This document shows positions 54,851 to 64,000 of a DNA stretch of 64,000 nt, in pieces. This DNA comes from Arthrobacter sp. ISL-48 (GTDB lineage: Bacteria; Actinomycetota; Actinomycetes; Actinomycetales; Micrococcaceae). The position numbers and the translations under genes were made by a program. The DNA lies in contig NZ_JAGGPL010000003.1 of the NCBI RefSeq assembly GCF_018613805.1, positions 372,001 to 436,000 of the forward strand. The letters run 5' to 3'. Within the stretch, counting starts at the first letter, position 1, and every line of letters starts with the position of its first letter. Under the pieces are notes generated by a model that was given only the letters and a program-made list of their open reading frames with translations, was not told the origin of the DNA and did not search any database.

Positions 54851-54888
54851 GTAAATGGTGCATATCTGGCTTGTTACGGTTATGTTTC
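54851..54888 (-). promoter_or_regulatory. Candidate GlnR box upstream of amtB
   Basis: On the minus strand GAAAC-N6-GTAAC-N6-GATAT-N6-TTTAC: alternating half-sites every 11 bp, as in actinobacterial GlnR boxes (gTnAC and GaAAC). Two half-sites are perfect and two degenerate. Confidence 0.5.
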
Positions 54889-54936
54889 AGCAATTTCGCA
54901 AGGACTCCCCCGCCTGAACTGCAAGGACACCGCACC

Positions 54937-56175
54937 ATGACGGCACCACCCCGCGTGAGCCGCGCCACAACACGGATTTTGGCCGTTCTGCGGCCCCAGC
55001 GCGCGCCGCTGCCGCGCGACATCAAGGTGATGCTCGCCGCGGCGTTCCTTATTGCGCTCGGATTCGGGCTGGTAGCGCCGGTGTTGCCGCAGTTCGCCAC
55101 GACGTTTGACGTGGGGGCGACGGCCGCAGCAGTGATCGTGAGCATCTTTGCCCTCATGCGCCTGGTTTTCGCGCCCGCCGGCGGTGCGCTGATCGGACGA
55201 CTCGGCGAACGGCCGGTGTATGTGGGCGGATTGCTGATCGTGGCGGCCTCAACGGCCGCGTGCGCCTTTGCCCAGGACTACTGGCAACTGCTGGTGTTTC
55301 GCGGCCTTGGCGGTGCTGGTTCGGTCATGTTCACAGTGGCCTCCATGGCACTCGTGGTCCGGCTGGCGCCGCCCGAAAGCCGCGGCAGGGTCTCCGGCGC
55401 CTACGCATCCGCTTTCCTGATCGGGAACGTGTGCGGGCCCATCGTCGGCGGAATGCTGGCCGGGTTCGGGCTGCGGGTGCCCTTCCTGGCCTATGCAGCC
55501 GCCCTGGTGCTGGCGGCCGCGGTCGTCCAGACCCAGCTCAGCCACCGGCCCGCAGCCGACCGGTCCGCCGGAAGCGGTGCGCCGGACATGCCTGTTGCCG
55601 AGGCACTTCGCCTGGGCACCTACCGTTCGGTGCTTCTCTCCAGCTTTGCCAACGGCTGGGCCACGTTCGGTGTGCGGATGGCCACGGTTCCGCTGTTCGC
55701 GGTATCGGCGCTGGGATCAGGCCCTGAAGCCGCCGGCCTGGCGCTGGCGGTCTTCGCGGCGGGCAACGCCGCGGCCTTGACGTTTTCCGGCCGCCTGACG
55801 GACAGCCTGGGCCGCCGCCCGATGATGGTTTCCGGGCTTCTTGTCGCCGGGATTTCCACAGCGGCCATCGGTTCCACCCGTGAGCTGGCCTGGTTCCTGG
55901 TGGCCTCAGCCCTGGCCGGCATCGGGTCCGGGCTGCTGGGACCGGCCCAGCAGGCCGCCGTCGCCGACGTCATTGGAAACGAGCGTTCCGGGGGACGGGT
56001 GCTCGCCATCTACCAGATGACCTCGGACACGGGCGCGATTGCCGGACCGATCCTGGCGGGCATGTTGGCGGACAGCCTGGGTTACGGATGGGCGTTCGCG
56101 GTGACCGGGGGCGTGCTGGTTCTGGCTGCGGCTGCGTGGACTGTCACACCGGAGACCCTGAAGGCCAGACGCTGA
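54937..56175 (+). CDS. MFS transporter (probable drug or metabolite exporter)
   Basis: 412-aa major facilitator with 12 predicted TM segments. Motif A-like loops GGALIGRLGERPV and GRLTDSLGRRPM, and a motif-C-like IGNVCGPIVGGMLAG in TM5 that is typical of antiporters, i.e. efflux. Start ATG 54937 was chosen because the frame upstream contains the amtB control region; AAGGA precedes it. It is divergent from amtB and convergent with ftsY. Substrate unknown. Confidence 0.85.
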   Translation: MTAPPRVSRATTRILAVLRPQRAPLPRDIKVMLAAAFLIALGFGLVAPVLPQFATTFDVGATAAAVIVSIFALMRLVFAPAGGALIGRLGERPVYVGGLLIVAASTAACAFAQDYWQLLVFRGLGGAGSVMFTVASMALVVRLAPPESRGRVSGAYASAFLIGNVCGPIVGGMLAGFGLRVPFLAYAAALVLAAAVVQTQLSHRPAADRSAGSGAPDMPVAEALRLGTYRSVLLSSFANGWATFGVRMATVPLFAVSALGSGPEAAGLALAVFAAGNAAALTFSGRLTDSLGRRPMMVSGLLVAGISTAAIGSTRELAWFLVASALAGIGSGLLGPAQQAAVADVIGNERSGGRVLAIYQMTSDTGAIAGPILAGMLADSLGYGWAFAVTGGVLVLAAAAWTVTPETLKARR

Positions 56176-56178
56176 AGG

Positions 56179-57384
56179 TCAGTTGAGAAGCGCGTCAACG
56201 AAGCTTTCGGCCTCGAAGGGCGCGAGGTCGTCGGCGCCCTCACCCAGGCCGATCAGCTTGACCGGCACGCCGAGCGACTTCTGAATGGCGACGACGATGC
56301 CACCCTTGGCCGTACCGTCCAGTTTGGTCAGGACAATTCCGGTGATGTTGACCACCTCGGAGAAGACGCGTGCCTGGTTCAGGCCGTTCTGGCCGGTGGT
56401 GGCGTCCAGCACCAGCAGCACTTCGTCCACCTCGGCCAGTTTTTCGATGACCCGCTTGACCTTGCCTAGCTCGTCCATGAGGCCGACCTTGTTCTGCAGG
56501 CGCCCGGCGGTATCGATCATGACCACGTCGACTTCCTGGTCGATGCCTGCCTGGACAGCCTCATAGGCGACAGAAGCGGGATCGGCGCCGTCGACGTCGG
56601 ACTTCACGGTGGGGACACCGACGCGCTGGCCCCATGTTGCCAACTGCTCGGCCGCCGCGGCCCGGAAGGTGTCCGCGGCGCCCAGGAGGACGTCCTTGTC
56701 TTCCGCCACGAGCACACGCGCAAGCTTTCCCACGGTGGTTGTTTTGCCCACGCCGTTGACACCAACCACCATCATGACGGCCGGCTTGTCCGCGTGCCGG
56801 TCGATATTGAGACTGCGGTCCATGGTGGGATCGACCAGCTTGATGAGTTCTTCGCGGAGCAGCGCCTTGACCTGCTCCGGGGTCCTGGTGCCGAGCACTT
56901 TCACACGCTCCCGCAGGGCATCGACCAGCTGCATGGTGGGCTCGGTTCCGAGGTCGGCCAGCAGGAGGGTCTCCTCGACTTCGTCCCAGACGTCTTCGTC
57001 AATCGTGTCGCTTGAGAGCAGGGCCAGGAGGCCTTTGCCGAGGATGTTGTTGGAGCGGACCAGCCGCTCCCGCAGGCGGGTGAGGCGGCCAGCTACAGGA
57101 AGAGGAGTCTCAACCCGGATCGTTTCCAGGCCCGCGGCGTCGTCGGGCACCTCAGTGGTTTCCAGGTCCTCGAGGTCGACGCCGGCAGGTGCCTTGCGTT
57201 CGGCCGGCGCCCCCAGTGGGTCCTCCAGCAGCGTTCCGGCGCCCTGCGGGCCGGGATCGTTGGCGTCGCGGGTGCCTGGGTAGCGCGTGATGTTCTTCCG
57301 CGTCTTCATCAGGACCGGAATCAGTCCGCCAACAACCACCAAGGCAGCAACAATGGACACAATTATGGGGAGGATGTCATTCAC
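56179..57384 (-). CDS. ftsY: Signal recognition particle receptor FtsY
   Basis: 401-aa SRP receptor GTPase. It has an N-terminal TM segment (IVSIVAALVVVGGLIPVLM), an acidic/Pro A-domain to about residue 90, then the NG domain with GVNGVGKTTTVGKLA, DTAGRLQNK and TKLDGTAKGG. Start is GTG 57384 with AGGGGA upstream. Follows smc after about 60 bp; the smc-ftsY order is widely conserved in actinobacteria and firmicutes. Confidence 0.96.
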   Translation of the reverse strand: MNDILPIIVSIVAALVVVGGLIPVLMKTRKNITRYPGTRDANDPGPQGAGTLLEDPLGAPAERKAPAGVDLEDLETTEVPDDAAGLETIRVETPLPVAGRLTRLRERLVRSNNILGKGLLALLSSDTIDEDVWDEVEETLLLADLGTEPTMQLVDALRERVKVLGTRTPEQVKALLREELIKLVDPTMDRSLNIDRHADKPAVMMVVGVNGVGKTTTVGKLARVLVAEDKDVLLGAADTFRAAAAEQLATWGQRVGVPTVKSDVDGADPASVAYEAVQAGIDQEVDVVMIDTAGRLQNKVGLMDELGKVKRVIEKLAEVDEVLLVLDATTGQNGLNQARVFSEVVNITGIVLTKLDGTAKGGIVVAIQKSLGVPVKLIGLGEGADDLAPFEAESFVDALLN

Positions 57385-57444
57385 TCCCCTAGCTTCTCAC
57401 AAACGCCGAAGGCGCTTCCCGGGCTGACCGGCGAACGCCAGGTG

Positions 57445-60400
57445 CTACACGTCTGCGCCCAGGCGCTGGCTGATGACAGTGGACACACCGTCGCCGCGCA
57501 TGGTGACGCCATAGAGCGCGTCGGCCACTTCCATGGTCCGTTTCTGGTGGGTGATCACGATGAGCTGGCTGGACTCCCTGAGTTCCTCGAAGATGGTAAT
57601 GAGCCGGCCAAGGTTGGTGTCGTCCAGGGCTGCTTCCACCTCATCCATGACGTAGAACGGTGAGGGCCTGGCCTTGAAAATGGCCACGAGCAGGGCGACG
57701 GCGGTCAGGGAGCGTTCCCCGCCGGACAGCAGGGAAAGTCTCTTGATCTTCTTGCCGGCCGGACGTGCCTCCACTTCAATGCCCGTCGTGAGCATGTCCG
57801 AAGGGTCAGTCAGGACAAGGCGGCCTTCACCGCCGGGAAAAAGTCGTTCAAAAACCCGGACAAACTGTGCCTGGGTGTCCTCGAAAGCTTCCGCGAAGAC
57901 CAGCTGGACCCGGTTGTCCACTTCCTTGATGATGTCCAGCAGGTCTTTGCGGCTGGCCTTGAGATCCTCCAGCTGAGTGCTGAGGAACTGGTGCCGCTCC
58001 TCGAGCGCTGCGAACTCCTCTAAGGCGAGGGGGTTCACCCGGCCCAGGCTGGACAGGTCCCGCTCGGCCTTCCGAAGCCGTTTCTCCTGCTCCTCGCGGA
58101 CGAAGGGCTTTCCCTCGACCACCGGAGCGCCGTTGTCATCCACCGGTGTCCTGAGCGCGGCCCACTTGTCTTTGGTTTCCTCGGCCGGTACCGGTACGGG
58201 TACGTGGGGGCCGTAGTCCGCCACCAGCATGTCGGGGCTGATCCCGAGTTCGTCGATGGACCGGGTCTCGAGGGCTTCGATGCGTGCCCGCTGCTGGGCC
58301 CGGGCCAGTTCGTCGCGGTGGACCGAGTCTGTCAGTTCCGCCAGTTCCCGGGCGAGGGCCTCGTTGGCGGTCCTGGCCTCGAGAAGAGCACGGTCCCGCT
58401 GCTCCCTGTTTTGTTCCGCCAGGTCGCGTTCCCGCCGGGCCAGCTCCACGGACAGGTCAACGAACCGGGTGGCCAGCTCCACCGCGGCTGACACGGCGGC
58501 AGCACGCCTGGCCTGGATGCGGCGGCGCCGGGCCCGTTCCGCTGCCTCTTCACGGGCGCGGCGTTCAGTGGCCGCTGCACGCTCCAGTGACACGGCGCGG
58601 TTGCTCGTGGCTGTCAGCTGCTCCTCGGCGCTGCGCAGCGCCAGCCTGGCTTCCATCTCGGCAGAACGCGCCAGCGAGGCCGCCAGTGCCAGGGCATCAC
58701 GTTGTTCGGTGGACGGTTCCTCCTCTGCCGGCGCCTCCTGGGCGGCAGCAAGCCGCGCAGTAATGGCCGCGAGCGCCGCGTCCTCGGTCACCACGTTGGC
58801 CTCGGCTGTGGCGAGGGATGCGGCAAGCCTGTCGCTCTCGCCCACCGCGCTGCGCAGGACCGAGTTAAGGTGTCCCAGCCGTTCTGCTACGGCGGCGAGG
58901 CGGGCATCGGATTCGTGCAGCCTGTCCAGGGCGGCGTCGGCCCTGTCCTGGGCTTCCGCCCGTCTGTTCTCAGCGCCGGCCAAGGCGAACCTGTTCCGCT
59001 CCAGCTCCGCGGTGACGGCTGCAAGCCGGGTCTCGGCGTCGTCAACGGCCGCCTGCACCTCGAGGAGCGATGGCGCCTTCGCAGAGCCGCCGGTAACCGT
59101 CAGTGCAGTGAAGACGTCACCGGCCCTGGTGACAACAGTCAGTTCAGGCTGCTCTGCGACCACTTGGGCGGCTGCGTGCAGGTCCTCGACGACGGCGACC
59201 CCGGCGAGGAGGGCAGCGACGGCACGCAAGGTGGCGTCCGGCCCCGAAACGAGGCCAGCAGCACTGCGGGTGCCCGAGGGCAGCGCGCCTGGAACTAACT
59301 CCGTTCCGCTGGCCGGATCCTGGGACGCCGGCCCCGATTCCAGCAGGAGCGAGGCGCGTCCGGCGTCGTCGTCCTTGAGGAGCTGCACCACAGCCCCGGC
59401 CGTCGCCGGATCCCGGACCAAAATCGCCTCCGCAGCATCACCGAGGGCGGCGGCAATAGCGGTTTCGAATCCTGCCTCAACACTGAGCTTCGACGCGAGC
59501 GTTCCCGCGACGCCTGGCAGTCCTGAGTTGAGGGCGTGTTCGCCGCCGTCTTTGCGGTTCAGCCCGAGCTGGAGTGCATCCCGCCGCGCCACCAGCGTGT
59601 CACGTTCGCGCACAGCCTCCCCCATGGCGGAGGTGAAGTCTTTGATCTCCTGGAGTACCGCATCCAGCTGCGCACTGGCCAGTTCATAGTCGGCGTCGAG
59701 GGTCTCCTCGCCATCCTCAACGCCCGCTACCTGGCTCTCCAGTGCCGTGAACTCCTCCTGCGCCCGGCGGCGGCGCTCCCCGCCGGCCGCGACTGAATCC
59801 CGCAGCCTGCCCAGCTCGGCCTGGGCTGATTCCACCCGTGACCGGGCCGCGGCCACTTGACCGGCAAGCCGGGCCAGTCCCTCCCGCCGGTCGGCGGCGG
59901 CGCGCAGGACAGCCGTCAGCCGTTTCTCCTCGGCGAGCGAGGCCCGCTCAGCCTCCGCTTTAGCCTCGGTGGCGGCATCAAGGGCGCTGCGTTTATCCAG
60001 GATGTGGCGTTCAAGTTCCGCCAGCTCCTCCCGCACCCGGCCAGCCTGCCGCTCCAGCTGCTCCGGATCCCGGCCGGAATATGGTTCAGCGTCCACGGAG
60101 CCAAGCAGCCTGCTGCGCTCCTGGGCGAGCGATCCCAGGGAACGAAGCCGTTCCCGGGCCGTTGACAGGCGGTACCAGGTGTCCCGGGCAGCGTTGAGCC
60201 TGGGCGTTGCCTCCGCGGCAAGCTGCTCAAGGGCCGCCTGGCCCCTGCGGCCCGATTCGAGCTCCTGCTCCACAATGGCCCGGCGGGCCTTCAGGACCGC
60301 TTCGTCAGCTACGTCCTGCTCAAGGGAAGTCTGAAGCTGGACAAGGTCATCGGCCAGGAGCCGCGCACGGGCATCCCGGACGTCGAACTGGACGCGCTGG

Positions 60401-61044
60401 GCCCGACGGGCAACTTCGGCCTGCTTGCCCAGCGGCGTCAGTTGCCGACGGATCTCCCCGGTGAGATCACTGAGCCGCTGCAGGTTGGCCTGCATGGCCT
60501 CGAGTTTGCGGACCGTCTTTTCCTTGCGGCGGCGATGCTTGAGGATTCCTGCAGCTTCTTCGATGAAGCCGCGGCGGTCCTCCGGGGTGGCATGAAGCAC
60601 TTTGTCCAGCTGGCCCTGGCCCACAATGACATGCATTTCCCGGCCCAACCCTGAATCGGACAGCAGCTCCTGGATGTCCAGCAGCCGGCAGCCGGCGCCG
60701 TTGATGGCATACTCGGAGCCGCCTGTCCGGAAGAGGGTGCGCGAGATGGTGACCTCGCTGTATTCGATGGGCAGCGCACCATCCGTGTTGTCGATTGTCA
60801 GGGAGACGTGTGCCCGGCCCAGTGGCGGCCGGCCGGACGTGCCCGCGAAAATGACGTCCTCCATCTTGCCGCCGCGGAGGGTTTTGGCACCCTGCTCCCC
60901 CATTACCCAGGCCAGGGCATCCACCACGTTGGATTTCCCGGAACCGTTAGGCCCCACCACGGCTGTAACGCCTGGTTCAAAATCGAAGGTCGTGGCGGAC
61001 GCAAACGACTTGAACCCCCGGACGGTCAGGCTCTTGAGGTGCAA
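57445..61044 (-). CDS. smc: Chromosome segregation protein SMC
   Basis: 1199-aa condensin ATPase. Walker A GPNGSGKSN at residues 31-39, Q-loop GEQGAKTLRGGKM, coiled coil (about 170-510 and 680-1010), hinge around GVAGTLASKLSVEAGFETAIAAALGD (about 520-640), the ABC signature LSGGERSLTA and Walker B PFYVMDEVEAALDD. It compacts and aligns replicated arms with ScpAB. The hinge insert is rich in Ala and Gly. Full length, complete. Confidence 0.97.
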   Translation of the reverse strand: MHLKSLTVRGFKSFASATTFDFEPGVTAVVGPNGSGKSNVVDALAWVMGEQGAKTLRGGKMEDVIFAGTSGRPPLGRAHVSLTIDNTDGALPIEYSEVTISRTLFRTGGSEYAINGAGCRLLDIQELLSDSGLGREMHVIVGQGQLDKVLHATPEDRRGFIEEAAGILKHRRRKEKTVRKLEAMQANLQRLSDLTGEIRRQLTPLGKQAEVARRAQRVQFDVRDARARLLADDLVQLQTSLEQDVADEAVLKARRAIVEQELESGRRGQAALEQLAAEATPRLNAARDTWYRLSTARERLRSLGSLAQERSRLLGSVDAEPYSGRDPEQLERQAGRVREELAELERHILDKRSALDAATEAKAEAERASLAEEKRLTAVLRAAADRREGLARLAGQVAAARSRVESAQAELGRLRDSVAAGGERRRRAQEEFTALESQVAGVEDGEETLDADYELASAQLDAVLQEIKDFTSAMGEAVRERDTLVARRDALQLGLNRKDGGEHALNSGLPGVAGTLASKLSVEAGFETAIAAALGDAAEAILVRDPATAGAVVQLLKDDDAGRASLLLESGPASQDPASGTELVPGALPSGTRSAAGLVSGPDATLRAVAALLAGVAVVEDLHAAAQVVAEQPELTVVTRAGDVFTALTVTGGSAKAPSLLEVQAAVDDAETRLAAVTAELERNRFALAGAENRRAEAQDRADAALDRLHESDARLAAVAERLGHLNSVLRSAVGESDRLAASLATAEANVVTEDAALAAITARLAAAQEAPAEEEPSTEQRDALALAASLARSAEMEARLALRSAEEQLTATSNRAVSLERAAATERRAREEAAERARRRRIQARRAAAVSAAVELATRFVDLSVELARRERDLAEQNREQRDRALLEARTANEALARELAELTDSVHRDELARAQQRARIEALETRSIDELGISPDMLVADYGPHVPVPVPAEETKDKWAALRTPVDDNGAPVVEGKPFVREEQEKRLRKAERDLSSLGRVNPLALEEFAALEERHQFLSTQLEDLKASRKDLLDIIKEVDNRVQLVFAEAFEDTQAQFVRVFERLFPGGEGRLVLTDPSDMLTTGIEVEARPAGKKIKRLSLLSGGERSLTAVALLVAIFKARPSPFYVMDEVEAALDDTNLGRLITIFEELRESSQLIVITHQKRTMEVADALYGVTMRGDGVSTVISQRLGADV

Positions 61045-61207
61045 GGTGTTTCGGATCTCCTGAGTGGCTGAAGCGGCTTCTCTGCTGCCCCAAATCTACT
61101 GCCTGCTGGCGGATTTCCGCGGATTTCGGGGACCTCCACCCTACGGAACCGCAGAATCCGCACGCTTTAGTTTCCCGTACGAGCGTCCGCCGTCTACCAG
61201 CGCCCGT

Positions 61208-62155
61208 TTACCATCGTCCTCTTCGCGGCTTTGGCTGGCACACCGGACACGTGTAGGAGGAACGGTTCATGAATTGCTCCCGCCGGATGATTGAGGTAAT
61301 TCCCTCAGTGGCGCAACGGCCGCAGGGCTGCCCTTCCCGGCCGTAGGCATTGAGCGAACGCTCGAAGTATCCGGAGGCACCATTGACGTTCACGTAGAGG
61401 GAATCGAAGCTGGTCCCACCGGCTGCAAGGGCGTCGAGCATGACGTCGCGTGCACAGCCCAGGACTTTTTCGGCCTCCTTCCGGCGCAGGGTGTCGGTGG
61501 GCCTGGCATAATGCAGTTTTGCCCGCCACAGGGCCTCGTCGGCGTAGATGTTCCCGATGCCAGACACCAGCCCCTGGTCCAGCAGCGCACGTTTTAGGCC
61601 CGTTTTCCGTTTCCGGAGCCTGCGGTAGAACAGCTCAAAGGAAAAGGCCGGGTCCAGCGGATCCCTGGCGATGTGGGAGGCTTCCTCCGCGATCAGCGGA
61701 AGGGGGGATTCAGCAAGGCCGCCAGGGGCGCCGTCGTCGGTGGGGACCAGTGATGTGACGAACAGGCCGCCGAAAATGCGTTGGTCCACAAACCGCAGCT
61801 GTTCGGGCGTCCCATCCCGGGTGCTCAGGCGCAGCCTGACCCTAAGGTGCTTCTCGTCAGGCACGCTGTCGTCCTGCATGAGTAGCTGGCCGCTCATGCC
61901 GAGATGCGCCATGAGCGCGACGGCGGGAGGTCCGGCGAAGTCAGCGCCCTCCTGCAGGGGCATCCACAGGAACTTTCCCCGACGGACCACGTCCATCACC
62001 GTGGCGCCCACGAGGTTGCCTGTGAAGTCCTCAGGGCCGAGGGCGTGGCGGCGGATGGAACGCTCGTCCAATACGTCCACCGCAGTGATGGTCCGGCCCC
62101 GGGCCCAGTTCACGAGCCCGCGGCGGACGACCTCCACTTCCGGAAGTTCCGGCAC
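61208..62155 (-). CDS. mutM: Formamidopyrimidine-DNA glycosylase
   Basis: 315-aa base-excision enzyme for 8-oxoguanine. N-terminal catalytic PELPEVE (Pro2, Glu3), Lys in the beta-hairpin (RGKFLWMPL), H2TH with [18 protein letters not shown], and the C-terminal zinc finger CGRC ... CPVC. Two insertions ([15 protein letters not shown] and a longer RDGTPEQ loop) make it somewhat longer than the E. coli protein. It is downstream of rnc and 6 bp from it, the usual rnc-mutM-smc order. Confidence 0.96.
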   Translation of the reverse strand: MPELPEVEVVRRGLVNWARGRTITAVDVLDERSIRRHALGPEDFTGNLVGATVMDVVRRGKFLWMPLQEGADFAGPPAVALMAHLGMSGQLLMQDDSVPDEKHLRVRLRLSTRDGTPEQLRFVDQRIFGGLFVTSLVPTDDGAPGGLAESPLPLIAEEASHIARDPLDPAFSFELFYRRLRKRKTGLKRALLDQGLVSGIGNIYADEALWRAKLHYARPTDTLRRKEAEKVLGCARDVMLDALAAGGTSFDSLYVNVNGASGYFERSLNAYGREGQPCGRCATEGITSIIRREQFMNRSSYTCPVCQPKPRRGRW

Positions 62156-62161
62156 AACAGC

Positions 62162-62893
62162 CTAGATGCCTGGAGCAGAATCGGCGCGGCCGGCAGCCTG
62201 CACGGAAGCAACAGCCCCGGAGAGTACCCGCCAGGCGTCGGCCGCGGCTTCCTGTTCCGCTTCCTTTTTAGAGTGTCCGGATCCCTTTCCGTAGGCGGTG
62301 CCGCCTATTTCCAGTACAGCCGTGAACGTGCGGGCGTGATCCGGCCCGGACCCCTGCACCGCGTAGTGGATACTGCCGAGCTGCCGGCTCGCCGCCAGCT
62401 CCTGGATGCTGGTCTTCCAGTCTGTTCCCGCACCGAGGGCGGCGGCGTCCTGCAGGAGCGGCCCGATCAGGCGCATCACCAGCTGCCGGGCGGTCTCGAT
62501 GTCGTTGGACACATAGGTGGCACCAATCAGGGCTTCCATGGTGTCCGCCAGGATGGAGGCTTTGTTCTTGCCCTCGGTAAGCTTTTCGCCCTGTCCGAGG
62601 TAGATGTAGTCGCCAATGCCGAGGCTGCGGCCGATACCGGCCAAGGCGCGGGTACTGACGACGGCGGACCGGCGTTTCGCAAGGTCGCCTTCGGGCAGGT
62701 TGGGGTTGTCACGGTAGAGGGCATCCGTCACGGAGAATCCAAGGATGGAGTCGCCCAGGAATTCCAGCCGCTCGTTCGTGGGGATACCGCCGTTTTCGTA
62801 GGCGTAGGAACGGTGCGTGAGCGCAAGACGAAGCGTCCCGGCGTCAATGGAGACACCGAGACGCTTCAGAAGCTCTTCAGTTGAAGACATCAT
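62162..62893 (-). CDS. rnc: Ribonuclease III
   Basis: 243-aa double-strand RNase that processes rRNA and some mRNAs. The catalytic signature ERLEFLGDSILGF is near residue 42 with partner acidic residues in ILADTMEALIGATY; a C-terminal dsRBD (about 165-235) contains GKGSGHSKKEAEQEAAADA. Start ATG 62893 or 62890. Gene order rpmF-rnc-mutM is preserved. Confidence 0.96.
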   Translation of the reverse strand: MMSSTEELLKRLGVSIDAGTLRLALTHRSYAYENGGIPTNERLEFLGDSILGFSVTDALYRDNPNLPEGDLAKRRSAVVSTRALAGIGRSLGIGDYIYLGQGEKLTEGKNKASILADTMEALIGATYVSNDIETARQLVMRLIGPLLQDAAALGAGTDWKTSIQELAASRQLGSIHYAVQGSGPDHARTFTAVLEIGGTAYGKGSGHSKKEAEQEAAADAWRVLSGAVASVQAAGRADSAPGI

Positions 62894-62911
62894 GCCAGCC
62901 TGAATGGCCGA

Positions 62912-63115
62912 TTAGACGTCTGCGACCTTGCGGCCCTTGTACTCAAGGAACAGCGCAGTGCCAGCCGAGTCGGTGACGACCTTTGCCTGGTGCGGCAGGC
63001 TGTAGGTCACCTGGCCGTTCTCTACGGTCTTCACCAGGTGGGGGGCGGTTGCCTTCCACTGGGAGCGGCGGGCGCGGGTATTCGAGCGAGACATTTTCCG
63101 CTTGGGAACAGCCAC
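62912..63115 (-). CDS. rpmF: 50S ribosomal protein L32
   Basis: 67-aa protein with the L32 start [20 protein letters not shown]. The zinc-binding Cys pairs of many L32 proteins are absent (Leu/His/Thr in their place), so it is a zinc-independent C-minus form, common in actinobacteria. It follows DUF177 as in most bacteria. Confidence 0.96.
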   Translation of the reverse strand: MAVPKRKMSRSNTRARRSQWKATAPHLVKTVENGQVTYSLPHQAKVVTDSAGTALFLEYKGRKVADV

Positions 63116-63151
63116 GGCTAACTCATTTCTCTCTAGACAAACACGTACAAA

Positions 63152-63700
63152 TCAATTTTGCCGGTCAGGCTTAGCCATATCAGCTAGGGCAGCCCAGCGA
63201 GGATCCAAGACCTCGTGGTGGTGCCCCGGCTCGTCTTCCAGGCGAGCTCCGCATTCGGAGCAAAGGCCCTGGCAGTCTTCCCGGCACACCGGCTGGAACG
63301 GCAGCATGGTAACAACTGCGTCCCGCAACACCGGTTCAAGATCGATTACATCGTGCTCGACTCGACGTTGCTCTTCATCATCTTCTTCATCTGAAAGCAG
63401 GACGCCTTCATAGAAGAAAAGTTCTTGCACATTGACCTCGAGGTCATACGCAAGGGGATCCAGGCATCGGCCGCATTCGCCGGATACTTCGGCGACCGCG
63501 GTTCCTGATACCAGAATTCCTTCGTGTACGGCCTCAAGCCTCAGGTCCAGCCCGATATCCGAGCCTTCCTGAACGCCAATGAGTGCCACACCAAGATCAC
63601 CTGGTGCGGGTACATGTTCCTGCAGTGTCCGCATGCTTCCCGGGCTGCGCCCAAGGTCCTTGACGTCGAACGCCAAGGGCGAACTAGCATCTCGTTTAAT
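63152..63700 (-). CDS. DUF177/YceD family protein, probable ATT start
   Basis: About 182 aa; the conserved part has GECGRCLDPLAYDLEVNVQELFFYEG and a CREDCQGLCSECGARL zinc-like cluster, typical of YceD, an rRNA-accumulation factor encoded before rpmF. The frame has no ATG or GTG at its 5' end. AGGAG at 63710-63706 is 5 bp ahead of ATT (63700-63698), which would give ATTAAACGAG as the first codons; TTG 63676 (LAFDVKD) is the only standard start but has no Shine-Dalgarno. ATT initiation is inferred. Confidence 0.85.
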   Translation of the reverse strand: MKRDASSPLAFDVKDLGRSPGSMRTLQEHVPAPGDLGVALIGVQEGSDIGLDLRLEAVHEGILVSGTAVAEVSGECGRCLDPLAYDLEVNVQELFFYEGVLLSDEEDDEEQRRVEHDVIDLEPVLRDAVVTMLPFQPVCREDCQGLCSECGARLEDEPGHHHEVLDPRWAALADMAKPDRQN

Positions 63701-63812
63701 GAGAACTCCTGTTGAACATATGACCGACGTACCATCTTAGCCTGAAGAACCTTAGGGACTCAAACCAGGCCATGGAAGGCCGCCGAAGTACCGGACTAGC
63801 TTACCCTCTTGC

Positions 63813-64000
63813 CTATTGATCCGCCGCAGACTCGCCAGCAAGGAGCCTCTTTTGGACGGAACGGGGCACATAATCGGAGACGCTGCCGCCAAGGCCCGCC
63901 ACTTCCTTGATGAGGGTGGAGGACAGGTGCAAGTAATGGGCCTCCGCGGGAAGAAACACTGTTTCCACGCCGCTGAGCTGGCGGTTCATGGTGGCCATGG
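63813..64000 (-). CDS. coaD: Phosphopantetheine adenylyltransferase, C-terminal part
   Basis: The window ends inside this gene; only the last 61 codons are visible. MNRQLSGVETVFLPAE, SSTLIKEVAGLGGSVSDYVP and the end QKRLLAG are the typical C-terminal third of CoaD, the enzyme forming dephospho-CoA from 4-phosphopantetheine. Its position next to DUF177-rpmF-rnc is standard. The HIGH-like motif is outside the window. Confidence 0.92.
   Translation of the reverse strand, partial: MATMNRQLSGVETVFLPAEAHYLHLSSTLIKEVAGLGGSVSDYVPRSVQKRLLAGESAADQ

Noticed and set aside
58229..59689. 486-codon Ser/Ala/Arg-rich plus frame inside smc
   Set aside because: Antisense reading of the coiled coil; composition is that of a shadow frame.

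Overview
The window is a 64 kb stretch of a high-GC actinobacterial chromosome. Gene content and order (coaD, DUF177, rpmF, rnc, mutM, smc, ftsY, ffh, rpsP, khpA, rimM, trmD, rplS, two lepB, rnhB, DUF2469, yraN, comM, dprA, xerC), the fasR-fabD-fabH-acpP-fabF locus and the homodimeric pyruvate dehydrogenase E1 point to Micrococcaceae, most likely Arthrobacter or Pseudarthrobacter. Many promoters carry the actinobacterial TANNNT -10 box, and several sit so close to ATG that leaderless mRNAs are expected.

Layout. 1-8.7 kb: zinc-ribbon protein, Nif3, msrA, cysK-cysE, an SDR, gnd with a GntR regulator, and a 2-hydroxyacid dehydrogenase. 8.7-11.6 kb: a broken MHS transporter (frameshift plus stop) and an IclR regulator. 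11.7-16.9 kb: tRNA-Val, sirtuin, peroxiredoxin, DUF3052 and aceE. 17-22.9 kb: the FasR-controlled type II fatty-acid genes and DUF3145. 23.2-25.1 kb: an SDR and xerC. 25.65-35.67 kb: an integrated mobile element. 35.7-44.7 kb: minus-strand housekeeping genes from dprA/comM through ribosome and tRNA maturation. 44.8-49.6 kb: VOC protein, amidohydrolase, TPP riboswitch-thiC and a hydrolase. 49.7-57.4 kb: ffh, zwf, glnK-amtB, an MFS exporter and ftsY. 57.4-64 kb: smc, mutM, rnc, rpmF, DUF177 and the coaD end.

The most interesting part is the 10,018-bp element. It interrupts dprA, and removing it between two TG dinucleotides (25650-25651 and 35668-35669) restores a 394-codon dprA exactly in frame. 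Its reconstituted attP is a perfect 9-bp inverted repeat centred on TG, as expected for the large serine integrase it encodes. Joining the ends also assembles a near-consensus promoter (TTGACG-N18-TAGAAT) upstream of the integrase, and integration splits that promoter. The middle of the element holds two paralogous ~110-bp nested palindromes built from ATGACG/CGTCAT, a row of small unknown genes, zinc-binding proteins and an HNH endonuclease, with no virion structural genes recognised: a satellite-like or integrative-element layout. The attR end carries AT-richer cargo that looks like anti-phage defence: an Abi-alpha (DUF4393) protein, a lipoprotein, and an overlapping pair made of a Ymh/TIGR02391 protein with an RNxxxH HEPN-type motif and a one-TM protein.

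All calls come from reading the sequence and from remembered family features; no searches were run.
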